64,000 nt of DNA from Pseudoalteromonas holothuriae (GCF_945859825.1 NZ_CAMAPC010000002.1:310001-374000); one strand, 5' to 3'; counted from the first letter of the stretch, positions 24,858-33,860 are shown. Numbers and translations: made by a program. Notes: generated by a model from the letters alone, not told the origin.

Positions 24858-24873
24858 CTGTGTATCCAAACAG
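24858..24873. promoter_or_regulatory. LexA box 1 of recN
   Basis: CTGTGTATCCAAACAG (CTGT-N8-ACAG), abutting the recN start codon. Confidence 0.85.
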
Positions 24874-24881
24874 TGGTTATA

Positions 24882-24897
24882 CTGTTAATTTATACAG
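24882..24897. promoter_or_regulatory. LexA box 2 of recN
   Basis: CTGTTAATTTATACAG inside TACTGT-N8-ACAGTA, a near-ideal LexA operator, 24 bases centre to centre from box 1. Confidence 0.92.
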
Positions 24898-24946
24898 TAC
24901 GCATTGAAAATGCAACTTGAATTTGAGATATGCATAATTTAAAAGT

Positions 24947-25552
24947 TTAACTAGTTGTGAGTCTTTCTTTTGCAGCTGTCATTTGTTGCTCTATGTTGTT
25001 TGTCTTATCGTTTAAGTCAGCATCATTGTCCTGATTGTTTTTCTCTTCTTGCGCTTCATTTTCTTGCAAAATAGCGTCAGGCACATCTGGGGTTTTAATT
25101 AAAGTGATAAGAGCAGGCAGTATCTCATAGTAAAAACCTTTATTGTAAGCGATGCCAGAAGAGGGTAGCTCTGCAACAAAGTACTGTAACTGTTCTGCAA
25201 GTAGTTCTTTATTTCCTGTAATATGAGCTTTACCTAACTCAGTGCCAACTGCCCGTGTAAATTGCTCACTGATTAATTCAAGTTGGCTTAGGTTTTCTTC
25301 TGTATGAGGCTGAACAACAAAAAAGTTACTAACAATTGAATTAATTTTAGGCGCATATTTGGGACGTAATATCTTAGCATCTACATACTCAGCAGTTTTG
25401 AACTTAAAGTGATCGGTGATTTCTTTTAAGCGGTCATTAAATACTTTCTTTTTTGCTTCTCGTGCTTTTTTTCGATTATTTTCTATCACTAAGTACACTC
25501 CAAGTAGTGTGATTAGCAGTAGCAAAGTGACAAAAACAATATAATTGATCAT
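24947..25552 (-). CDS. Unknown single-pass membrane protein
   Basis: 201 residues, not recognised. One N-terminal membrane segment (INYIVFVTLLLLITLLGVYLV, about 2-22) is followed by a basic stretch (ENNRKKAREAKKKVF), so the C-terminal part is expected in the cytoplasm. The middle is helical; the tail (about 160-201) is low-complexity, rich in Asp, Asn, Gln and Glu. It lies between nadK (62 bases) and recN on the same strand, with a separate LexA-controlled promoter for recN downstream. No function is proposed. Confidence 0.75.
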   Translation of the reverse strand: MINYIVFVTLLLLITLLGVYLVIENNRKKAREAKKKVFNDRLKEITDHFKFKTAEYVDAKILRPKYAPKINSIVSNFFVVQPHTEENLSQLELISEQFTRAVGTELGKAHITGNKELLAEQLQYFVAELPSSGIAYNKGFYYEILPALITLIKTPDVPDAILQENEAQEEKNNQDNDADLNDKTNNIEQQMTAAKERLTTS

Positions 25553-25614
25553 AACAACGAAAATTTCCTAAATTAGAAAAATAATTTTGTCTATTCTGCG
25601 GTATATAAGGTGCA

Positions 25615-26499
25615 TTAGTAAAGCCTACTGCCCCAATTTAATTTTTGTCTAAGTACATTGTAATAGGAGTATGATTTTGGGTGAATTAATCGCAATTTTT
25701 TATTTGCTTTTTTTATCACCACTTCGTCACCCGGAAGCAGAGCCAAAACTACATGGCTGTCACAACTTACTTGCAAACTATCGGTGTTTTCTAAACTAAG
25801 TTTTAGTCTAATCTCGTTATTTGCATCGACAACTAAGGGTCGACTAGATAGCGTGTGTGGAAACATCGGCACGAGTGACATTGCGTTAAGTTGTGGTGTA
25901 AGTATGGGGCCACCACCGGAGAGTGAATATGCGGTAGAACCTGTGGGTGTTGATACAATTAATCCATCAGAACGTTGAGAAAAGACAAATTCATCGTTAA
26001 TGAAGGCTTCAAATTCTATCATATGAGCCACTTTATCCGCGTGAAGTACTGCTTCGTTAACTGCTAAATTGGCACTTTTAAGTTCGGCATGTCGATATAC
26101 TTCTACTTCTAATAAAAATCGCGATTCAGCAATAAACTCACCACGTAACACTTCTTCTAGGCTTGCTTCAAAACCTTCAGGGTCTAGGTCGGTTAAAAAC
26201 CCTAAATTGCCCCGGTTCACACCAATGACAGCAACATCAAAGCGAGCGAGCACTCTAGCCGCACCTAACATATTACCATCTCCGCCAACGACGATAGCTA
26301 AGTCACATTGGTTACCTAATTCAACGAGTTCTGTTAGTGAATTGTTATCAACATTTGATATTTGCGCGCCCACGCGTTGTTCTACTAAAACAGTATAACC
26401 AAGTGCTTGCAAAAAGGTGTATAAGCGTTGTAAGGTCAACGCCGCGCCTTCATGGTTAGGCTTTCCAATGAGGCCTATGGTTTTGAAGGGAGTCGTCAT
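25615..26499 (-). CDS. nadK: NAD kinase
   Basis: 294 residues; AAGGAA precedes the ATG at 26499. It phosphorylates NAD to NADP using ATP. The GGDGN motif (72-76, in [19 protein letters not shown]), the NE/D motif (LAVNEAVLH), and the Gly-rich [22 protein letters not shown] are all present. The length equals E. coli NadK (292). It is divergent from the HrcA-like gene, an arrangement (nadK beside grpE and recN) also seen in enterobacteria. Confidence 0.97.
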   Translation of the reverse strand: MTTPFKTIGLIGKPNHEGAALTLQRLYTFLQALGYTVLVEQRVGAQISNVDNNSLTELVELGNQCDLAIVVGGDGNMLGAARVLARFDVAVIGVNRGNLGFLTDLDPEGFEASLEEVLRGEFIAESRFLLEVEVYRHAELKSANLAVNEAVLHADKVAHMIEFEAFINDEFVFSQRSDGLIVSTPTGSTAYSLSGGGPILTPQLNAMSLVPMFPHTLSSRPLVVDANNEIRLKLSLENTDSLQVSCDSHVVLALLPGDEVVIKKANKKLRLIHPKSYSYYNVLRQKLNWGSRLY

Positions 26500-26548
26500 G
26501 TCGAGTTCCTTGATAATTATAAAGCAAGACTAACTTAAAAAGTCGGTA

Positions 26549-26579
26549 CTTGAAACTGACAAATGATGTCACCACATAA
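26549..26579 (+). promoter_or_regulatory. Sigma-32-like promoter of the HrcA-like gene
   Basis: CTTGAAA (perfect -35), 16 bases, CCACATAA (6 of 8 bases of CCCCATNT). The expected transcription start, about 7 bases downstream, coincides with the ATG at 26585, and no Shine-Dalgarno is present; a leaderless message is implied. Confidence 0.6.
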
Positions 26580-26584
26580 ATAAT

Positions 26585-27529
26585 ATGAATATAACAGCAC
26601 GCGACCAACAAATCTTCTCAGCGGTAATGAGTTTATACTGTAATGGTGAAGGGCACCCTGTGGCTTCTAGCAAAATAGCCAAGCAAAAAGGTATGGCTGT
26701 ATGCTCAGCAACTGTGCGTAATGCAATGGCTCGACTAGAAAAGTTTGGGTTATTGTATTCACCACATACATCTGCTGGTAGGGTGCCGACTGATTCTGGA
26801 CTTAAATACTGGCTGGATGAGTATTTTTCGTTGGCAGAAATTGCGAACTACTGGCAGCCACAGCAAAATCAATTGATAGAGTTTGCTCACAGTATTAGTC
26901 AGCAATTTAATGTTTGTTGTTGTGTTGGTTTACCGCAGGCAAGCTCACAGCTAGTGTTTAGAGTAGAAGTGTTAGCTTTTGATAGTAGCTCTTGGTTGGT
27001 GTTACTCATTGATAAAGCAGGACAGTCTCAAAACATATGTATTAATAAACCCAAAGATGACAGCGACCAGCATCGTTATTTATTTGCTGCATGGATGAAC
27101 ACGGTATTTAGTCAACAAATGTTAATTGAGGGGTTACACCGCATGAGAGCTATGGCTCACAGTGCGCCTGAGAGCTGTCGTGATCAATTGGCACAGTGGA
27201 CGCGTGAGTTACACCATCAATTAGGTACAGACAACAGCATTGTTGTGGGTGAACGCTTTTTATACCAAAGTTTGGATATAGATTCTGGGCTAAATATAGG
27301 AGTTTCATTTTTACATCAAGTAGAGGATAAACTTGCGTTTAAAAATGGTGTGTCGGTTTTATTGGGTATTGAATTGAGTACGCTAAATGTGAAACAGTCG
27401 ATTGTTCTGAGTGTTCCTTACTTTCAAAATGGTGAATATCAAAGCCGCTTTTGTGTTATTTGCCCTACAAATGCGCCAATAGAAGCAATCATTACACAAT
27501 TTTCTCAAATCACGCCAATAGGGGCTTGA
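26585..27529 (+). CDS. Divergent HrcA-like heat-shock repressor
   Basis: 314 residues, somewhat shorter than typical HrcA (about 340-350). The N-terminal winged helix is recognisable: HPVASSKIAKQKGMAVCSATVRNAMARLEKFGLLYSPHTSAGRVPTDSGLKYW matches the HrcA pattern PVGSKTL...SSATIRN.M..LE..G.L..PHTSAGR.PT. (residues about 25-80). The C-terminal part is poorly conserved and Cys-containing (FNVCCCVGLPQ). HrcA represses chaperone genes through CIRCE; no CIRCE (TTAGCACTC-N9-GAGTGCTAA) was seen in this window. It is followed by grpE and has its own sigma-32-like promoter. No ribosome site precedes the start. Confidence 0.8.
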   Translation: MNITARDQQIFSAVMSLYCNGEGHPVASSKIAKQKGMAVCSATVRNAMARLEKFGLLYSPHTSAGRVPTDSGLKYWLDEYFSLAEIANYWQPQQNQLIEFAHSISQQFNVCCCVGLPQASSQLVFRVEVLAFDSSSWLVLLIDKAGQSQNICINKPKDDSDQHRYLFAAWMNTVFSQQMLIEGLHRMRAMAHSAPESCRDQLAQWTRELHHQLGTDNSIVVGERFLYQSLDIDSGLNIGVSFLHQVEDKLAFKNGVSVLLGIELSTLNVKQSIVLSVPYFQNGEYQSRFCVICPTNAPIEAIITQFSQITPIGA

Positions 27530-27552
27530 ATCTCAAATTTCAATCCCCATAA
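27525..27552 (+). promoter_or_regulatory. Sigma-32 promoter of grpE
   Basis: CTTGAAT, 13 bases, CCCCATAA. The -35 overlaps the stop codon of the HrcA-like gene. The expected start gives a leader of about 28 nt with SD CGGAG. Confidence 0.88.
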
Positions 27553-27586
27553 TTAGCCACAGTTGTAAAGAATCGGAGAAATTTAC

Positions 27587-28183
27587 ATGTCTGAGCAAAC
27601 TAATGCCCCTGAACATGAACAAGAAGCTGCTGAGCAAGTAGAGCAAGCAGTGGAAACACCAGAAGTAAACCAAGAAGAAGCGCAAGCACAGTTTAGCCCT
27701 GAAGAAGAAATAGCTGGTTTATATGCAGAGTTAGAAGCTGCGAAGCAAACTATTAAAGATCAACAAGATGGTGTTGTACGTGCTGCAGCCGATGTTGAAA
27801 ATATACGCCGAAGAGCTGCTCAAGATGTAGAAAAAGCACATAAGTTTGCACTAGAAAAATTTGCTAATGAGCTTTTACCAGTGATTGATAACCTTGAACG
27901 TGCGATTGAGTTTTCTGATAGAGAAAATGAAACCCTTAAGCCGGTGCTTGAAGGGATTGATATGACGGTTAAAAGCTTCTCTGATGCAGTTGCTAAGTTT
28001 GGTGTTGAGACTGTTAATCCAAAAGGTGAAGCATTTAACCCCGAATTGCACCAAGCAATGTCTATTCAGCCGAGCAACGATGTATCGCCAAATACCGTAC
28101 TTGCAGTGATGCAAAAAGGCTACACATTGAATGGTCGCTTGTTGCGTCCAGCAATGGTGATGGTATCTAAAGAAGCGGAATAA
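27587..28183 (+). CDS. grpE: Nucleotide exchange factor GrpE
   Basis: 198 residues, as in E. coli (197). GrpE releases ADP from DnaK. An acidic, Glu/Gln-rich N-terminus ([19 protein letters not shown]) leads into the long coiled coil ([41 protein letters not shown]), then the family signature [12 protein letters not shown]...[23 protein letters not shown]. It has a dedicated sigma-32 promoter and ends at a bidirectional hairpin. dnaK and dnaJ are not in the window. Confidence 0.97.
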   Translation: MSEQTNAPEHEQEAAEQVEQAVETPEVNQEEAQAQFSPEEEIAGLYAELEAAKQTIKDQQDGVVRAAADVENIRRRAAQDVEKAHKFALEKFANELLPVIDNLERAIEFSDRENETLKPVLEGIDMTVKSFSDAVAKFGVETVNPKGEAFNPELHQAMSIQPSNDVSPNTVLAVMQKGYTLNGRLLRPAMVMVSKEAE

Positions 28184-28202
28184 TGCACTGCATTTAGGTT
28201 AT

Positions 28203-28230
28203 AAAAAGCCGATATTATTCGGCTTTTTTT
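28203..28230. terminator. Bidirectional terminator between grpE and the MFS gene
   Basis: AAAAAGCCGA-TATTAT-TCGGCTTTTTTT. It overlaps the last codons of the convergent transporter gene. Confidence 0.88.
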
Positions 28231-29405
28231 ATGCGTGACTTTTGTATTAATTGGTAACTGCAGCATAGTAAAACGGCACTGAGCATTAGTGCTGAAAAAG
28301 GCAGTGCGTTTGTCGGTTCAAGCAGTGCTAATATAGGCCCGACTAAGGCACCACTGCCAAAACGTAGTGTGCCGATAACTGCTGTCGCTGTGCCTGTATG
28401 CTCTTCAAAAGCGATTAAGATAAGTGCGTCAGCATTACTGGCAATGATCCCTAAGCTCATCATCAATGGCGCGACAGTACTTGCAAATACCCATATATTT
28501 GTAGGTAGCATACTTTCTATAATTAGCGTTGTACCTGTAATTAATCCAATGGCTAAACCTATATTGAGCATTTGTCTTGACCCAAGTTTTGGCACTAAGC
28601 GGGTATTAAGAAAGTTACCAAACATCAGCGCCATAACATTTAATGCGAATAAAATGCCAAATAATTGCTCTGATACAGAGAAGTAATCAAGATAGACAAA
28701 AGGGACTGAAGTTAAAAAGCAAAAAAATGCAAACGAAGCTGCCATGGAAGTAAGTATATCCATGCGGCAATGTTTATTTGATAGTACTTGACGGTAGTTC
28801 TTTAAAAAAAATGCCATGGATATTTTGCTGGTATTAAATCTTGGTACATCGATATTGCTATACAAACAGCATGCAAGTACCACAAAAGCGTATGCTGCAA
28901 GCACCCAAAATATGGCACTCCAATGCCACATCAGCATCAAGGCTGCACCGATACTAGGTGCCAGTAAAGGGGCAAGCATCATGATCATCGTAACGTATGA
29001 CATGCCTTTAGCGGTATCTTTTTGATAGTAATAACGAATAATTCCAGGAACAACAACGCTTGCTGCTGCCCCGGTAAAAGCTTGTACGATACGTAAAAAG
29101 TTGAAGAGCTCAATATTTGTGGTTACAGCCAGCAGTACTGAACTAATAGCAAACCCAAATAGCCCAAAGCGAGCTAAGTGAGTACGAGAAAATCGATCTG
29201 CAAGCGGGCCAAAAATTAACATCCCTAAAGCATAACCTGCTAGGTAACTACTTAAGGAGATTTGCACCTGCTCAAGCGAGGTATTTAAATCCTGAGCAAT
29301 TGCGACCATGGCTGGTAAATATAAATCGATAGCTAAGGGCGTGAGGGCCACGATACTGGCTAATAGCGGTAAAAATAATTTACCAAGTGGGTGAGAGTGT
29401 TGCAC
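28215..29405 (-). CDS. Bcr/CflA family multidrug efflux transporter (MFS)
   Basis: 396 residues with twelve predicted membrane segments. The hallmark N-terminus is PLAIDLYLPAMVAIAQDLNTSLEQVQISLSSYLAGYALGMLIFGPLADRF, with the MFS motif GPLADRFSR between helices 2 and 3 and the motif-C-like FTGAAASVVVPGIIRYYY. These inner-membrane proton antiporters export drugs such as bicyclomycin and chloramphenicol, and sometimes cysteine peptides; the substrate here is unknown. It is a single gene, convergent with grpE and divergent from the M48 lipoprotein gene. Confidence 0.92.
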   Translation of the reverse strand: MQHSHPLGKLFLPLLASIVALTPLAIDLYLPAMVAIAQDLNTSLEQVQISLSSYLAGYALGMLIFGPLADRFSRTHLARFGLFGFAISSVLLAVTTNIELFNFLRIVQAFTGAAASVVVPGIIRYYYQKDTAKGMSYVTMIMMLAPLLAPSIGAALMLMWHWSAIFWVLAAYAFVVLACCLYSNIDVPRFNTSKISMAFFLKNYRQVLSNKHCRMDILTSMAASFAFFCFLTSVPFVYLDYFSVSEQLFGILFALNVMALMFGNFLNTRLVPKLGSRQMLNIGLAIGLITGTTLIIESMLPTNIWVFASTVAPLMMSLGIIASNADALILIAFEEHTGTATAVIGTLRFGSGALVGPILALLEPTNALPFSALMLSAVLLCCSYQLIQKSRIKKAE

Positions 29406-29575
29406 AAGTTTCCAAAATTGTAGCTTTTCTATATTGTACCAATATCTAACAAAATAAGCTTACGTTAATAGGTAAATTGCAAATATTTAAGCTTAATTAC
29501 TATATTACTATATTTGAGTCAAAGCTAAGATGTTTTACACTAGTGATACGCTTAATGTTATTGGGAATTAACTGC

Positions 29576-30370
29576 ATGAAAAAAATATTAACAGCCTTGG
29601 CAATCACACTTGTGCTGACTGGGTGTAAAACATCTCCGACAGGGCGAACACAAATTACCCTCTATTCAGAACAGAAAATGGATGAAATGGGTGTGGCGAG
29701 TTTTGCACAGATGAAAGAACAGCAAGCTATTGAAGCTGACAAAGCGATCAATAGTTATGTGAGATGCATTGCTGATAACCTAATTGCACAACTTCCAACA
29801 GAATATGCAAATCAACAATGGGAAGTCGTCGTGTTTGAAGATGACAGTGCCAATGCTTTTGCATTACCTGGTGGAAAAATAGGGGTACATACTGGATTGT
29901 TAGAGGTTGCTAAAAACCAACATCAACTAGCAGCTGTTATGGGTCATGAAGTCGGGCATGTAATTGCTCAACATGCAAATGAACGTGTATCGCAAAATAG
30001 TTTGCTGCAGTTTGGTTTGCAAGCAAGCAATGTTGCGCTGCAAATGGGTGATATTCAATATAGAGATGCAATAATGCAAGGTTTAGGTGTGGGCGCACAA
30101 TTTGGTGTTGCTTTACCATTTAGCCGTTCACATGAAAGTGAAGCAGACATAATAGGTTTAGAGTTGATGGCAAAAGCGGGGTTTGAACCTCAAGGCTCAG
30201 TGGAACTTTGGCAAAATATGGCGGCTGTATCTGGTGAGCGTCCACCTGAATTTATGTCTACGCACCCTGCACCGCAAAGTCGGATTGCCAATTTAAAAAA
30301 TGGTATGATTAGCGCAAATGAGCTTAAACAACTTGCATGGCAGGCAGGATATAAGCCACAGTGTAAATAG
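29576..30370 (+). CDS. M48 family metallopeptidase lipoprotein
   Basis: 264 residues from the ATG at 29576, chosen because it opens a lipoprotein signal (MKKILTALAITLVLTGC, lipobox LTGC, lipidated C17). The zinc site HEVGH is in MGHEVGHVIAQHANERVS and the third ligand in SEADIIGLELMAKAGF; STHPAPQSRIANL is a further M48 signature. It resembles LoiP/YggG and the catalytic core of BepA, outer-membrane quality-control proteases. Residue +2 after Cys is not Asp, consistent with outer-membrane sorting. It stands alone. Confidence 0.92.
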   Translation: MKKILTALAITLVLTGCKTSPTGRTQITLYSEQKMDEMGVASFAQMKEQQAIEADKAINSYVRCIADNLIAQLPTEYANQQWEVVVFEDDSANAFALPGGKIGVHTGLLEVAKNQHQLAAVMGHEVGHVIAQHANERVSQNSLLQFGLQASNVALQMGDIQYRDAIMQGLGVGAQFGVALPFSRSHESEADIIGLELMAKAGFEPQGSVELWQNMAAVSGERPPEFMSTHPAPQSRIANLKNGMISANELKQLAWQAGYKPQCK

Positions 30371-30387
30371 CGAAAGTGCCCATATTT

Positions 30388-30419
30388 AATGTGTATGCAT
30401 TACCTTGTGCATACGCATT
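30388..30419. terminator. Hairpin after the M48 gene, no U-tract
   Basis: AATGTGTATGCA, loop TTACCTTG, TGCATACGCATT: a 12-bp stem with one G-U pair, 17 bases after the stop. No T-run follows. Confidence 0.5.
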
Positions 30420-30474
30420 ATGCAAGCGATGCTATATTAGGTTTGTGAAAAATATAAGCAGTGCTTTGGTAAGT

Positions 30475-30488
30475 TTGATCTGGCTCAA
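30475..30488. promoter_or_regulatory. FNR-like box
   Basis: TTGAT-CTGG-CTCAA matches the FNR/EtrA consensus TTGAT-N4-ATCAA at 9 of 10 positions. It lies 166 bases before the oxygenase gene, ahead of nested stem-loops (30506-30540 and 30558-30595). Confidence 0.4.
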
Positions 30489-30653
30489 AATAGTGCGCAA
30501 CTAACGCCCGAAGAGGACAAAAGTCCTTATCTGAAAGGGCTTATTTAACTATGCTCGCCAGCTATCTACAGAGTTAAAGCACTATGATAGGCTGGTTTAG
30601 ATACCGATTGCTTATTTATGAGTGAACTCAAGCAATAATCAAGTGGAATCATT

Positions 30654-31496
30654 ATGCAACAATTACCTACAGTCGATTACCGTGCGCCAGACGCAGCGGA
30701 ACAGTTTGTCGAATCTTTACGAAATACTGGTTTTGGTGTTTTGAAAAACCATCCCATCCCACAGCAATTAGTTGAGTCTATCTACGAAAACTGGCAAGTG
30801 TTTTTTAATTCTGAGCAAAAACATCAGTTTTTGTTCGATAAAGAAACACAAGATGGGTATTTTCCACCTGATGTCTCTGAAGTTGCTAAAGGGTTCACAA
30901 TAAAAGATATTAAAGAATACTTCCATGTATATCCTAAAGGACGTGTACCAGCTCAATTAGAAGCACAAATCCGTGAATATTATCGGTTAGCTAATGAATT
31001 TGCAGCTGAATTATTAAGCTGGGTGCAAGCACAGGCACCTAAAGATGTAAGTGCTAAATTCTCAATTGACCTCAAAGATATGATCGCAAACTCAGAACAA
31101 ACTCTATTGCGTATTTTGCATTACCCACCAGTGACAGGTGATGAAGAGCCTGGTGCTATTCGTGCGGCTGCACATGGTGATATTAATTTACTTACGGTAT
31201 TACCTGCGGCTAATGAACCTGGCTTGCAGGTACAAACAAAAGAAGGCGGCTGGTTAGATGTGCCATGTGATTTTGGTTCTTTGATTATTAATATTGGAGA
31301 TATGTTGCAAGAGGCATCTGGGGGTTACTTTCCATCCACCATTCACCGAGTGATTAACCCAACAGGTAAGGCATCAACTAAATCTCGAATATCATTACCT
31401 TTGTTTTTACACCCTCGTCCAGACGTAGTTCTATCGGAGCGTTATACCGCAGATAGCTACTTACAAGAAAGACTGGCAGAGTTAGGGGTTAAATAA
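30654..31496 (+). CDS. 2-oxoglutarate/Fe(II)-dependent oxygenase (isopenicillin N synthase-like)
   Basis: 280 residues. The iron triad is HGD (H174, D176) and H231 (STIHRVINP); the 2-oxoglutarate anchor is R245-x-S247 in KSRISLPLF. The N-terminal region (VDYRAPDAAEQFVESLRNTGFGVLKNHPI) is the DIOX_N domain. Members hydroxylate or desaturate diverse small molecules; the substrate is unknown. It is monocistronic with GGA as ribosome site and a terminator directly after the stop. An FNR-like box upstream would suit an oxygen-using enzyme but is unproven. Confidence 0.9.
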   Translation: MQQLPTVDYRAPDAAEQFVESLRNTGFGVLKNHPIPQQLVESIYENWQVFFNSEQKHQFLFDKETQDGYFPPDVSEVAKGFTIKDIKEYFHVYPKGRVPAQLEAQIREYYRLANEFAAELLSWVQAQAPKDVSAKFSIDLKDMIANSEQTLLRILHYPPVTGDEEPGAIRAAAHGDINLLTVLPAANEPGLQVQTKEGGWLDVPCDFGSLIINIGDMLQEASGGYFPSTIHRVINPTGKASTKSRISLPLFLHPRPDVVLSERYTADSYLQERLAELGVK

Positions 31497-31500
31497 AAAG

Positions 31501-31522
31501 AGCGGCTACGCCGCTTTTTTTA
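31501..31522 (+). terminator. Terminator of the oxygenase gene
   Basis: AGCGGC-TAC-GCCGCT followed by TTTTTT. Confidence 0.92.
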
Positions 31523-31664
31523 TTTATAATTCATATTGTTACTATCACTTCTTGCATTTTTAAACTGCCTCTATATAAATACAAAAAGTAAATTTACGCT
31601 GACAATTTAAAAATTCTATGCAATATTAGAATTTTTCATTGTCGAGCAAAATTGGCAAAAAATT

Positions 31665-31682
31665 AATGACAACGCTGTCATT
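31665..31682. promoter_or_regulatory. NagR operator of nagK-nagA
   Basis: AATGACAACGCTGTCATT, an 18-bp near-perfect palindrome matching the known Alteromonadales NagR (LacI family) site. It is 85-102 bases before the nagK start. Confidence 0.88.
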
Positions 31683-31766
31683 TTGTGTGTAACATTAATT
31701 CAACACGACTGAATGCTCAGCAATAATTATAAAATTGAGCCAACCCCAATCGATAGAGGTCGCTAC

Positions 31767-32678
31767 ATGATGGCTAAACAGGTACAACAAGACCAGTTAT
31801 ATATAGGTATAGACGGCGGAGGAACCAAATGCCGTGCTACTATCTTCTCAAAGCAACACGGTGTGTTAGGCACTGGGTTGGGAGGTCCAGCAAATCCACT
31901 TCATGGTCTTGAACGTACGTTAGAGTCAATCATGGTATCTACACAGCTGGCTTTGCAAGATGCTGGTTTACGAGTAGAACAAGTGCATGAATTAAATGCC
32001 GGAATGGGACTTGCTGGCGTAAACCTACCAGCACTTTATGACAAAATCGTGCAATGGGACCACCCATTTCAACAAATGTATTTAACTACCGATTTACACA
32101 CCGCCTGCATCGGTGCACATGAAGGGCAAGATGGAGCTGTAATTATAACTGGGACGGGCTCTTGTGGTTTTTCTATCGTTGATGGTCAATCTGTAAACTA
32201 TGGAGGCCATGGTTTTGCACAAGGTGATATTGGCAGTGGTGCTTGGATGGGCTTAGAAGCTGTAAAAGCCGCATTACTTGATTTAGATGAACTAGGCCCA
32301 GCTACAAAAATGAGCGCAATATTTAAATCTCATTTTAATACGCTTACAGCAATGGGAATTGCTGAGCATATGGCAGGTCAACCGTCTAGCGTTTATGCAA
32401 AGTTAGCTCGTTTTGTATTTGATGCAGCTGAACACCAAGACGAAGTTGCTTTGTCGATTGTTACGAAAGGTGCTGATTATATCAGCCACTTAGCAAAGAG
32501 GTTACTTGAAAATAATCCACCCCGCTTGTCGATGATAGGTGGATTAGCTGAACCATTAAATAAATGGCTAGACCCTGAAATTGCAAAGCATGTAGAGTTA
32601 CCCAAACAACCACCTGAAATGGGTGCCATCTATTTTGCTATTCGTAATGTTGAACAAACCCTTGGAAAGGTAAATTAA
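31767..32678 (+). CDS. nagK: N-acetylglucosamine kinase (BadF/BadG ATPase family)
   Basis: 303 residues. The ATG at 31767 has AGAGGT seven bases upstream; an in-frame start 18 codons earlier lacks support. The protein belongs to the ASKHA fold: phosphate-1 loop YIGIDGGGTKCRATI (12-26), phosphate-2 GAVIITGTGSCGFSI, and GGHGFAQGDIGSGAWMG. It phosphorylates imported GlcNAc to GlcNAc-6-P in the cytoplasm, the route used by Shewanella and relatives that import free GlcNAc rather than using a PTS. Its stop overlaps the nagA start by one base (TAATG), so the two are coupled. Confidence 0.92.
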   Translation: MMAKQVQQDQLYIGIDGGGTKCRATIFSKQHGVLGTGLGGPANPLHGLERTLESIMVSTQLALQDAGLRVEQVHELNAGMGLAGVNLPALYDKIVQWDHPFQQMYLTTDLHTACIGAHEGQDGAVIITGTGSCGFSIVDGQSVNYGGHGFAQGDIGSGAWMGLEAVKAALLDLDELGPATKMSAIFKSHFNTLTAMGIAEHMAGQPSSVYAKLARFVFDAAEHQDEVALSIVTKGADYISHLAKRLLENNPPRLSMIGGLAEPLNKWLDPEIAKHVELPKQPPEMGAIYFAIRNVEQTLGKVN

Positions 32679-33802
32679 TGACTAGGCAACTATATAGAGC
32701 AAAAAAATTATTTGATGGCTATCGTTTCAAGGAAAATAGCACTTTTTCAATAGCGCAAGGTCAAATTAGTTTTGACACAAGTGGCGAGAGCGGTTCAGTT
32801 GAGGAACTTAATGGTTTAGTCGTACCTGGTTTTATTGATGTACAAGTCAATGGTGGTGGAGGCGCATTTTTTAATGCAGAACAAAGCATAAATTGCCTTG
32901 AAAAAATGGTCCGAGCACATGGACAGTTTGGCTCTACTGTTTTGATGCCAACCCTTATTACTGACAAAGTAGAAGTGATGGCTGCAGCAGCTGATTGTGT
33001 GGCACAAGCGTTAGCGCAAAATCAAATTGGCATTGTGGGCATTCATTTTGAAGGACCGCATTTATCTCATCCTAAAAAGGGGACTCATAGTGAGCATTAT
33101 ATTCGCCCTATATCAGAAGAAGAGTTTGCAATCTATGCTCGTCAAGATTTAGGAATAAAAATGGTCACTCTTGCACCAGAAACAGTACCAATTGAAGATA
33201 TTGAGCGTTTAGTTAAATTAGGCGTAAAGGTATGTATTGGTCATTCAAATGCCGATTTTGATACAAGTATAAGAGCCTTGCAAGCAGGGGTAGATGGGTT
33301 CACACATTTATTTAATGCTATGTCTGCATTTACCTCTCGTGAGCCAGGGGTTGTAGGCGCAGCTCTTTGGGATGACAACAGTTGGTGTGGTTTAATTGTT
33401 GACGGGCACCATGTGCATAGTACATCAGCAAAGCTTGCTATTCGAACTAAACAACGTGGCAAGATGATGCTAGTAACCGATGCGATGCCTCCGGTTGGCA
33501 CTGATGATATGGAGTTTGACTTTTTTGATGGGCGTAAAGTTATACGAACTGGCGATAGATTAAACTCAACAACGGGTGAGTTAGCAGGGAGTGTACTAGA
33601 TATGGCAAGTGCGGTACGTAATACTGTGAATGATCTTGACGTGTCGCTTGCCGAAAGTTTGCGTATGGCCTCTTTATATCCTGCGCACTATTTGAATTTG
33701 ACACGAAAGGGGCATTTAACAGAAGGCGCAGATGCTGATTTTGTTGTGTTAGATGATAACTATTATGCGAAATCAACCTATATTGCAGGCCAGAAACTTT
33801 AA
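32678..33802 (+). CDS. nagA: N-acetylglucosamine-6-phosphate deacetylase
   Basis: 374 residues, amidohydrolase superfamily. It removes acetate from GlcNAc-6-P to give GlcN-6-P. Visible metal and substrate residues are VPGFIDVQVNGGGG (N-terminal strand), HFEGPH, VCIGHSNA, and DGFTHLFNAMSAF, with catalytic Asp in LVTDAMPP. It is translationally coupled to nagK. A strong terminator after the gene separates it from nagX, though read-through is possible because nagX starts only 58 bases on. Confidence 0.95.
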   Translation: MTRQLYRAKKLFDGYRFKENSTFSIAQGQISFDTSGESGSVEELNGLVVPGFIDVQVNGGGGAFFNAEQSINCLEKMVRAHGQFGSTVLMPTLITDKVEVMAAAADCVAQALAQNQIGIVGIHFEGPHLSHPKKGTHSEHYIRPISEEEFAIYARQDLGIKMVTLAPETVPIEDIERLVKLGVKVCIGHSNADFDTSIRALQAGVDGFTHLFNAMSAFTSREPGVVGAALWDDNSWCGLIVDGHHVHSTSAKLAIRTKQRGKMMLVTDAMPPVGTDDMEFDFFDGRKVIRTGDRLNSTTGELAGSVLDMASAVRNTVNDLDVSLAESLRMASLYPAHYLNLTRKGHLTEGADADFVVLDDNYYAKSTYIAGQKL

Positions 33803-33820
33803 TTTTTCCCTGAATAAAAA

Positions 33821-33848
33821 CCCCGTTGCAGTATAACGGGGCTTTTTT
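33821..33848 (+). terminator. Terminator between nagA and nagX
   Basis: CCCCGTT, 7-base loop, AACGGGG, C, then seven T. It ends 13 bases before the nagX start codon. Confidence 0.88.
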
Positions 33849-33860
33849 TATGAGGTTTTA

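Noticed and set aside
26520-27590. CIRCE element near the HrcA-like gene and grpE
   Set aside because: No TTAGCACTC-N9-GAGTGCTAA or close variant; only sigma-32 promoters were found.
30371-30653. Possible known riboswitch before the oxygenase gene
   Set aside because: The stems do not match any riboswitch class I know; kept only as an FNR-like leader observation.
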